This document shows, one piece after another, positions 1-4,557 of a stretch of DNA of 5,932 bases. The position numbers and the translations under genes are program-made. This DNA is from BS750m-G28 sp035527235 (GTDB lineage: Archaea > Thermoproteota > Bathyarchaeia > TCS64). Position 1 is the stretch's first letter. Every line of letters begins with the position of its first letter. Location of the stretch: the NCBI GenBank assembly GCA_035527235.1, contig DATLAV010000002.1:1-5932 (forward strand), in the 5' to 3' direction. The notes beneath the pieces were generated by a model. The model made no database searches and was not told the DNA's origin. It saw only the letters and a list, made by a program, of their open reading frames with translations.

Positions 1-263
1 ACGACGATCTGCCCCTCACCCCCGATGTTCCAGATCCCGCTCTTAAAGGCCACCATCAACCCGAGGGTGGAGATGAGGATAGGCGTGGCCCGGGCCAGAG
101 TATGCAGTATGCTGTCCAATGAGCCCATCGTCGAACCGAAAAAGAGAGCGAAGATCTCAACGAGGTCGATCCCCAGGGAAAAGCTCGTCAACAAGAAGAT
201 GGTTGAGACCGTCAATGCAAGTATGCCGGTTATGTAAAAAGTGGATCTAACTAGGTTCCTCAT
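1..263 (-). CDS. ABC transporter permease, BMP/nucleoside-type (partial, N-terminal part)
   Basis: This gene begins at an ATG (263-261) and runs off the left edge after 87 codons, so only the N-terminus is visible. It is an inner-membrane permease of the BPD_transp_2 class that partners BMP-family binding proteins. What I see: a hydrophobic helix at about residues 9-27 (YITGILALTVSTIFLLT), then LARATPILISTLGLMVAFKSG (about 57-76 in part) leading into WNIGGEGQ at 78-85. The last matches the family signature (F/W)NIGAEGQ of YufP/NupB-like permeases. GGAGG at 276-272 lies 8 bases before the ATG, an excellent Shine-Dalgarno. It follows the binding-protein gene by 65 bases on the same strand, so the two form one operon. 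The ATPase and any second permease would lie beyond the window. The substrate is not readable from the sequence; the link to thiamine comes only from the divergent regulator thiR. Confidence 0.85.
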   Translation of the reverse strand, partial: MRNLVRSTFYITGILALTVSTIFLLTSFSLGIDLVEIFALFFGSTMGSLDSILHTLARATPILISTLGLMVAFKSGIWNIGGEGQIV

Positions 264-311
264 GGATTCTCCCTCCAACATCCTAGATCAAGGGGTGCTT
301 CAGCGGTTTCT

Positions 312-327
312 TCCGAGCCGCCTCGGA
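312..327 (-). other. Intercistronic stem-loop between binding-protein and permease genes
   Basis: A perfect 6-bp inverted repeat, TCCGAG-CCGC-CTCGGA, sits directly after the stop of the binding-protein gene and before the permease start. It has no T-tract on either side in the minus-strand direction, so it does not look like an intrinsic terminator. In ABC operons a hairpin at this place often stabilises the upstream message so that binding protein exceeds permease. That role here is inference. Confidence 0.4.
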
Positions 328-328
328 T

Positions 329-1354
329 TTACCATTCATCTATCAGCGGCACTTCGACCGTCCCGTCCAATATCTTTTCACGCAGATCCTCTGCGAACTC
401 CTTCACGTCCTCGGACACCATGTTCCCGAAGGTCGGAATATCAAGGGACCTGTCTTCAAGGGATAAAGACATCTCGTAGTTCTCGGCTCTGAACTCGTCG
501 AAACTGTCGTTCACGATGGCATCGAAGACCTCGTCAAGCAACACGTCCCACACCCAGCACGTGCACCCGATCATTGTGTCGGGGTGCTCGGAGACGATGT
601 CCCGGTACTCCTGTATCGAGTAGATGCCCTTCTCCTTGGCCTCAAGGGTGCCGGACTCGTCGTCCATCCCCACAAACACCATGTCGCATCCCACCTCAAC
701 CAGGCTCGCGACGCTGTCCCTGGTCTTGATAGGGTCGACGTAGGCCCCTATGACAACCCTGAAGACCTCGATCTCCTCGTTGACATAGTGTGCTCCTGAT
801 CTGAAGGCGGCACTCATGAGCCGGGTGTCCCTGGGACCGGCTATCGCCTGGACCACTCCTAGCTTGTTCGTCTCGGTGATCTTCGCTGCGATGGCTCCAG
901 CCCAGAAGCTGAGGTCCGACGCCTGGTACGCGTTGAACGCCACAACGTTCTCGGGGAAGTAGTCCGAGGAGATCGATGTGGACTCGTACTGCTGGATCCA
1001 GTAAACATCGGGGAAGCTTGGCGCCACAGCCCTCATCGCCTCCTCGAACTCGTCCGTCGTCAAGTAGATGACATCGTTCTTCCCCGCCAAAGTCCTCAGC
1101 AGGGACTCGAGCTGCGTGAAATCTATCTCCTCAGCCCAGGTGATCTCAAGGTTGTACTTCTCCTCCAGGTTGAGGACCGCGTTGGCTGCGGCGGGATCCC
1201 ACAGCCCCTCATCGTGGAACCCCCACATGACTACAGCCACCTCCAGCTTCTCCTCTTCCTTCGGCCTAGTCAGCCAATACGCCGATGCGGTGGCAACCAT
1301 TAACACGATGATCACGGGGACCAACCATTTTCGTGAAATTCCGCTATTTCCCAT
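329..1354 (-). CDS. BMP/PnrA-family ABC transporter substrate-binding protein
   Basis: This is a 341-residue extracytoplasmic binding protein of the Bmp (basic membrane protein, PnrA-like) family, whose known members bind nucleosides and related ligands for ABC import. The N-terminus has a basic stretch then a membrane helix at about 10-28 (WLVPVIIVLMVATASAYWL). No lipobox cysteine follows, so it is probably held in the membrane by an uncleaved anchor. Family landmarks: WGFHDEGLWD (44-53), a YQASDLSFWAGAIAA block (143-157), a G-x-x-DTRLMSAAFRSGAHYVN stretch (173-191), AYVDPIK (204-210, equivalent to the family's WNDPAK) and a GCDMVFVGMDD strand (222-232). The length is typical. The ATG at 1354 has GGTGA six bases upstream. 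It heads an operon with the permease and is divergent from thiR, so a thiamine-related ligand such as thiamine or HMP is a reasonable guess. The divergent promoter and the regulator next door suggest ThiR control. Nucleosides or another ligand remain possible. Confidence 0.88.
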   Translation of the reverse strand: MGNSGISRKWLVPVIIVLMVATASAYWLTRPKEEEKLEVAVVMWGFHDEGLWDPAAANAVLNLEEKYNLEITWAEEIDFTQLESLLRTLAGKNDVIYLTTDEFEEAMRAVAPSFPDVYWIQQYESTSISSDYFPENVVAFNAYQASDLSFWAGAIAAKITETNKLGVVQAIAGPRDTRLMSAAFRSGAHYVNEEIEVFRVVIGAYVDPIKTRDSVASLVEVGCDMVFVGMDDESGTLEAKEKGIYSIQEYRDIVSEHPDTMIGCTCWVWDVLLDEVFDAIVNDSFDEFRAENYEMSLSLEDRSLDIPTFGNMVSEDVKEFAEDLREKILDGTVEVPLIDEW

Positions 1355-1469
1355 TTGATCTCACCTTGTTTCCTGTCATTCGTTCGGTTTACAGTTCATC
1401 TGGGTGCCTCTAAACAGTATATAAGTCATTATATAAGTGAGTTATAACATCGTTCTAGGAGTGACGCGA
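1355..1469. promoter_or_regulatory. Divergent promoter and candidate ThiR operator
   Basis: This region separates thiR (plus) from the transporter operon (minus). At 1418-1435 there is a perfect 7-4-7 palindrome, TATATAA-GTCA-TTATATA. It is also readable as two direct copies of TATATAAGT (1418-1426 and 1430-1438) with a 12-base period. A perfect 8-base palindrome GTTATAAC follows at 1441-1448. Each arm is a plausible archaeal TATA box. The left copy read on plus predicts a start near 1447, which keeps the thiR Shine-Dalgarno (AGGAG, 1457-1461). Read on minus, either copy predicts a start near 1395-1406. ThiR operators are palindromic in other archaea, so a repressor bound here would block both promoters. 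The operator assignment is inference. Confidence 0.55.
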
Positions 1470-2522
1470 ATGTCGGAGAGGAACCCCGCTCAAGTGAACA
1501 CGGAGAACATCGTAATTGGTCTGCCCTGCGAGTACGTGACAACCCACCTGCTTCCCCTCGTCAGGAGGCTTCTCGCCCAAGAGCTGGTGAACAAGCACGG
1601 CATGAGCCAGATCTGGACTGCGAAGGTCCTGAACGTGACCCAGCCCGCTATCTCCAACTACCTCCACTCGGAGACGCGGCTCAGGAGAGGCGCCTTGGAG
1701 GAGGGTGTCGAGGATGCGGGGACCGCTATGGAGGGGCTGGCTGAGGACCTCATCAACGGCAGGCTGACCCAGTTCGATACCATGAGGAGGATATGCGGCC
1801 TCTGCGTTCAGATGAGGAGCTCAGGTCCCATCTGCTCGATGCATGGGGAGGATATTCCCTCAATCCTGCCCGACCAATGCTCCTACTGCCTGAGGGACCT
1901 GACGGAGATAAGACAGAAGCCCCTGGATGACTTCGAGTATGTCGAGGAGGTAAGGAGGGCCATCCGCCAGATAGAGAGGATCAGAGAGATGACCGCCCTC
2001 ATCCCCGAGATCGGGATGAATATCGTATACGCCAGACCCGAATCTGAAAGCGTTGAGGATGTCGTTGGGATTCCCGGTAGAATACATCCCGTCGGCGGCA
2101 GGCCACGGGCATCCAGTCCACCTGCGTTCGGGAGCTCCAATCATGTTGCGAGAGCCGTATTGACCATGATGCAGTTCGAGCCCTCCTTCCGCTCTGCTAT
2201 CAGCCTCAGGTTCGACTGGGAGTTCGTCGAGATCTGCAAGGAGCTGGGCCTGGTCGTCTCATCCTATGACCGGAAGGATGAGCCCCAAGACGTGAAGAGC
2301 GTCGATGGCAGGACCATACCTTGGGGCGTAAGACGCGCCGTTGAAGGAATGGATCAGATCCCTGAGGTAATCTACGATCTGGGGGACCTCGGCAAGGAGC
2401 CTATGATCTTCCTCTACGGTCACACCGCTAGCGAAGTCGCCCAGATGTCTGTGAGGATCGCTCAACTGTATTCGAGGAGACATTCAAACAGAAAAAGGGG
2501 TGGAAAAGATTCCCAGGTATAG
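1470..2522 (+). CDS. thiR: ThiR: thiamine-responsive transcriptional regulator (HTH + Cys motif + ThiN domain)
   Basis: This 350-residue regulator has three parts. Residues about 15-70 form an XRE-like helix-turn-helix (LPCEYVTTHLLPLVRRLL, then GMSQIWTAKVLNVTQPAISNYL at 44-65 in part). Residues about 109-140 hold five cysteines, C109-x2-C112, C122 (with H125) and C137-x2-C140, a likely metal site. Residues about 170-335 form a ThiN-like ligand domain ending in LGDLGKEPMIFLYGHTA. In ThiR proteins this domain binds thiamine phosphate (TPP more weakly), which promotes DNA binding and repression (Rodionov and co-workers, 2017). R204 and H225 lie 21 residues apart, as in the ThiN enzyme domain of this window. 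I chose ATG 1470 because AGGAG (1457-1461) precedes it by 8 bases; GTG codons at 1437 and 1461 lack this. A basic tail (RRHSNRKRGGK) follows the domain. It probably controls its own gene, the divergent transporter and perhaps other thi genes here. Confidence 0.9.
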   Translation: MSERNPAQVNTENIVIGLPCEYVTTHLLPLVRRLLAQELVNKHGMSQIWTAKVLNVTQPAISNYLHSETRLRRGALEEGVEDAGTAMEGLAEDLINGRLTQFDTMRRICGLCVQMRSSGPICSMHGEDIPSILPDQCSYCLRDLTEIRQKPLDDFEYVEEVRRAIRQIERIREMTALIPEIGMNIVYARPESESVEDVVGIPGRIHPVGGRPRASSPPAFGSSNHVARAVLTMMQFEPSFRSAISLRFDWEFVEICKELGLVVSSYDRKDEPQDVKSVDGRTIPWGVRRAVEGMDQIPEVIYDLGDLGKEPMIFLYGHTASEVAQMSVRIAQLYSRRHSNRKRGGKDSQV

Positions 2523-2524
2523 CC

Positions 2525-3088
2525 TTATCTTTCGAGGCCCAGTCTATCGCTCATGCCTGACATTCTCAACGCTTTCAGGACCATGTATCCTAGGATTGAA
2601 CCGGGTATGCTGCTTGCGGCAAACGCCACCCACCAAAAGGCTATCGTGAATGCTTTGCCAAGGTATGGTGCAACGACTAGGGCGCTTATGGTAGCTCCGA
2701 TGAAGACGGTGCCCAAAGGCTCGGCTAATGCTGCGAAATCAGTTTTCTTGACGTACCTGTAGACGAGTCCAACGACTATGGCGCCGGGTATCCCTCCCGG
2801 GAATGCGTGGAGGGTTCCGATGCCCATCATATTCCTGATGACGCCGGTGAACAAAGCCATCAAGGCTGCGTACCATGGCCCCAGGAGCACCCCGGCTATG
2901 CCGTTGACCATGTGCTGAGCCGGGAAACATTTCGAGGTCCCTATATAGAAGTGTATAGGACTCAGAACCACGGTGACCGCCACGAGCACGGCAGCCAAGG
3001 CCACCTTCTTGGTGGGGATCGTTGACTCAACTTTCTGGGATGAGGCTGATGCTACTGCACCAGAATCCGGATTTTTATCTACGTTCAT
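2525..3088 (-). CDS. thiW: ThiW: ECF transporter S component for thiamine precursor (thiazole)
   Basis: This 187-residue membrane protein is the substrate-capture (S) subunit of an energy-coupling-factor vitamin transporter. ThiW is predicted from genome context to take up the thiazole precursor hydroxyethylthiazole. After a hydrophilic N-terminus (about 1-27) come helices at roughly 28-44, 60-85, 94-111, 122-141 and 147-172. The ThiW signature is clear: SPIHFYIGTSKCFPAQHMVN (43-62), LLGPWYAALMA (68-78), and GTLHAFPGGIPGAIVVGL (91-108). The start at 3088 has GGAGG at 3100-3096, seven bases upstream, and this is also the 3' end of a TPP riboswitch. A TTG further upstream (3127) would place coding sequence inside the aptamer and is rejected. 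No EcfT or EcfA genes are nearby, so it must share an energising module encoded elsewhere. It converges on thiR with only two bases between stop codons. Substrate specificity (thiazole versus thiamine) is from family knowledge. Confidence 0.9.
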   Translation of the reverse strand: MNVDKNPDSGAVASASSQKVESTIPTKKVALAAVLVAVTVVLSPIHFYIGTSKCFPAQHMVNGIAGVLLGPWYAALMALFTGVIRNMMGIGTLHAFPGGIPGAIVVGLVYRYVKKTDFAALAEPLGTVFIGATISALVVAPYLGKAFTIAFWWVAFAASSIPGSILGYMVLKALRMSGMSDRLGLER

Positions 3089-3091
3089 CTC

Positions 3092-3183
3092 TTTCCCTCC
3101 GCCAGTATTACCTGGATCAGGTTCCAAGGGTCGACGCGTTACGTCCTCTCAGCCAGGCTGTCGCCCAGCTCCCCTTCCTCTGA
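3092..3183 (-). promoter_or_regulatory. TPP riboswitch (THI element) controlling thiW
   Basis: On the minus strand the conserved TPP-aptamer blocks appear in order: AGGGGAGC (about 3175-3168), GGCTGAGAGG (about 3154-3145), GACCCTTGGAACCTGATC (about 3132-3115) and GGTAATACTGGCGGAGGGA (about 3112-3094). These are near-perfect matches to the THI-box consensus. Helices I can draw: P2 from AGC/GCT and GGC/GCC around GACA, P3 as GACG-TAACG-CGTC, P5 as CCAG-GTAATA-CTGG, and P4 as CCT pairing with AGG of the final GGAGGG. I could not draw a convincing P1. There is no terminator hairpin or T-tract before thiW. The GGAGG that ends the aptamer is also the thiW Shine-Dalgarno, so TPP binding should hide it and block translation. 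Confidence 0.93.
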
Positions 3184-3207
3184 GTATATACCTGCGTACA
3201 TATAAGA

Positions 3208-3217
3208 TTATTTTAAA
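3208..3217 (-). promoter_or_regulatory. Probable TATA box for the riboswitch-thiW transcript
   Basis: TTTAAAATAA on the minus strand lies about 25 bases before 3187, a start point that would include the whole riboswitch. A second AT-rich element, TTATATGTA, at about 3206-3198 is closer and would start transcription near 3176, clipping the 5' edge of the aptamer, so I prefer the distal one. The assignment rests only on spacing and composition. Confidence 0.4.
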
Positions 3218-3259
3218 AAAAACAGTAAGCCCTTAGATAGTTTGGTTTCTGTGTAACCG

Positions 3260-3267
3260 TTAAAAAT
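3260..3267 (+). promoter_or_regulatory. Probable TATA box for tenA
   Basis: TTAAAAAT is centred about 26 bases before the ATG at 3289, the spacing expected for an archaeal leaderless transcript starting at that codon. It is too close to the ATG at 3271 to serve that start. No Shine-Dalgarno precedes either ATG, which fits leaderless translation. Confidence 0.4.
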
Positions 3268-3288
3268 GTAATGACCATTCTTTACACG

Positions 3289-3966
3289 ATGGGATCGGAT
3301 AGTTACTCTGAAGAGCTCAAAGGAGCCGCAGCTGGGATCTGGAATAGGATCTACGGTCAGCCGTTCCTTCTGGAATTGAGGGATGGAACCCTACCTCTGG
3401 ACAAGTTCAGCTTCTATATCGGCCAGGACTATATCTACCTCGTTGATTTCGCCCGGTGTCTGGGAATTGCGGCAGCGAAGGCGGAGGACATGGAGACCAT
3501 GGGTGCCCTCGCTGAGCTCCTGAAGGCCTCCACCACCGTCGAGATAGAGATGCTGGAGGAACTCTCGAGGAGGTTGGGCATGGCTCCGGGAGATTTAAGG
3601 AGGACGCCGCCCGCCCCGACGAACGTCGCCTATACCCGGCACCTCCTCCACGTGGCGTACTCAGGCTCGGTGGGGGAGATATTGGCCTCCATGCTGCCGT
3701 GCATGTGGTTATATCAGGAGATCGGGGAGTGGATGATTGGTAGCCCGGGCCTCGACAGCAGCCCCTTCTACAGGGAGTGGGCGGACACCTACGTCGCCCA
3801 GGAGTACATCAACCTGGTAAATTGGTACCGGAACCTCACGGACCGTTCGGCCTCGGTAGCGGGGTCTAGGGAGAAGAAACTCATGCTACGTCACTTCTTA
3901 CTAAGCAGCAGGTACGAATACCTGTTCTGGGAGATGGCCTACAAGAAAGAGGAGTGGCCCGTTTAG
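3289..3966 (+). CDS. tenA: TenA-family aminopyrimidine aminohydrolase (thiaminase II)
   Basis: This salvage enzyme hydrolyses 4-amino-5-aminomethyl-2-methylpyrimidine, a thiamine breakdown product, to HMP, which feeds ThiD. The all-helical TenA fold is complete at 225 residues. Numbering from the upstream ATG at 3271 (231 residues), the active-site set known from B. subtilis TenA is all present: D53 and Y56 in QDYIYL (D44, Y47), Y121 in YTRHLL (Y112), catalytic C144 in LPCMWLYQE (C135), Y148 (Y139), Y174 in DTYV (Y163), and E216 in YEYLFW (E205). It is therefore a TenA_C-type, catalytically competent enzyme. I prefer the ATG at 3289 because a TATA-like box sits about 26 bases upstream and the N-terminus then matches family length better; the ATG at 3271 would add six residues. 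It is divergent from the riboswitch-thiW unit, so the riboswitch does not control it, and it converges on the NTPase gene with a 7-base gap. Confidence 0.93.
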   Translation: MGSDSYSEELKGAAAGIWNRIYGQPFLLELRDGTLPLDKFSFYIGQDYIYLVDFARCLGIAAAKAEDMETMGALAELLKASTTVEIEMLEELSRRLGMAPGDLRRTPPAPTNVAYTRHLLHVAYSGSVGEILASMLPCMWLYQEIGEWMIGSPGLDSSPFYREWADTYVAQEYINLVNWYRNLTDRSASVAGSREKKLMLRHFLLSSRYEYLFWEMAYKKEEWPV

Positions 3967-3973
3967 GCTCCCA

Positions 3974-4528
3974 TCAATGGAGGTCTACGACGACGTCCAT
4001 CCGGGAGGCTAGCCTTTCCATCAGATCTCGCTCTATCCTGGAGACGCCTGTCCCCAGATCCTCGGCGAGGCTGTCACCGTGGTAGCCGTTGGCGATGAAG
4101 GTCTCACACGCATCGAGGGCCCGCATGATCAGGTCATCGGAGCCGCATTGGAAAATGATGGATACGTCGTTCACCATCAAGATGGGCGTCGGATTCTCGA
4201 TGTACTCCTGCAACAGGGGTCTGATGTTCTCCACGTTATTCTCCACTAATGATAACAACTCCTCCGGTGTGTCTGCCCTAAACCTCGGGGTCTCTACCCG
4301 TTCAGGCGACAGGTAGCGGACCTGCATGTAAGCCTCTGTGTATTCAGATATCCGCCCTCCGACGCTTCTCCCTTCATGTTCCTGAGACCGGGGCGCCATG
4401 TCGATGACGGTTATGGCCTTTGCGAGGCCCAGCCTGACGGCCTCCTCCAGCAGTCGGACGGTTAATCTTGTCTTTCCAGTCCTCACGTTGCCTCTAATCA
4501 GCGTCCTCTTCCCCTTGAGGTCGGCCAA
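3974..4528 (-). CDS. Uncharacterised archaeal P-loop NTPase downstream of thiDN
   Basis: I do not recognise a characterised homologue. The 184-residue protein has a Walker A motif GNVRTGKT (13-20), a Walker B-like strand ILMVND (116-121), a VIDMAP strand end (41-46), a GGRI motif (57-60), RYLSP (71-75) and a C-terminal block with NGYHG (147-151), LGTGVS (158-163) and ERDLMERLASRMD (166-178). It has no ABC signature (LSGGQ), so it is not a transporter ATPase, and no membrane segment. The start is a TTG at 4528, 29 bases after the thiDN stop. No ATG or GTG lies in frame upstream before that gene, and the ribosome site is weak (GGAAAAG at 4542-4536). The open frame continues upstream as LPEKYF, so a non-canonical CTG start at 4546, eight bases after GAGGGG, cannot be excluded. 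Operon context suggests a thiamine-linked role such as a kinase or regulatory NTPase. This is inference only. Confidence 0.75.
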   Translation of the reverse strand: MADLKGKRTLIRGNVRTGKTRLTVRLLEEAVRLGLAKAITVIDMAPRSQEHEGRSVGGRISEYTEAYMQVRYLSPERVETPRFRADTPEELLSLVENNVENIRPLLQEYIENPTPILMVNDVSIIFQCGSDDLIMRALDACETFIANGYHGDSLAEDLGTGVSRIERDLMERLASRMDVVVDLH

Positions 4529-4557
4529 GAAGTACTTTTCCGGCAGCGGTCGTCCCC

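Noticed and set aside
25..237. Plus-strand open frame of 70 codons at the left end
   Set aside because: It is antisense to the permease, which has a ribosome site, a membrane helix and the NIGGEGQ motif; the plus frame resembles nothing.
312..327. Intrinsic terminator after the binding-protein gene
   Set aside because: There is no T-tract after the stem in the direction of transcription, and the permease with a strong ribosome site follows.
1418..1448. Possible CRISPR or satellite repeat because of the 12-base period
   Set aside because: There are only two good copies, too short and with no spacers; a promoter/operator explains them better.
1437..1469. GTG starts at 1437 and 1461 for thiR
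   Set aside because: 1437 falls within the TATA/palindrome region with no ribosome site; 1461 overlaps the AGGAG that serves the ATG at 1470.
1860..2144. Minus-strand open frames inside thiR (1860-2144, 1883-2140, 2259-2483)
   Set aside because: They are antisense to the ThiN domain and show no domain or ribosome site of their own.
3089..3127. Longer thiW reading frame starting at a TTG at 3127
   Set aside because: The extra 13 residues are encoded by conserved riboswitch bases, and the ATG at 3088 has a perfectly placed GGAGG.
3974..4528. ATPase subunit for the ECF or ABC transporter, or CobU-type kinase
   Set aside because: It lacks an ABC signature and the expected ABC spacing; beyond Walker A, it does not show the CobU motifs.
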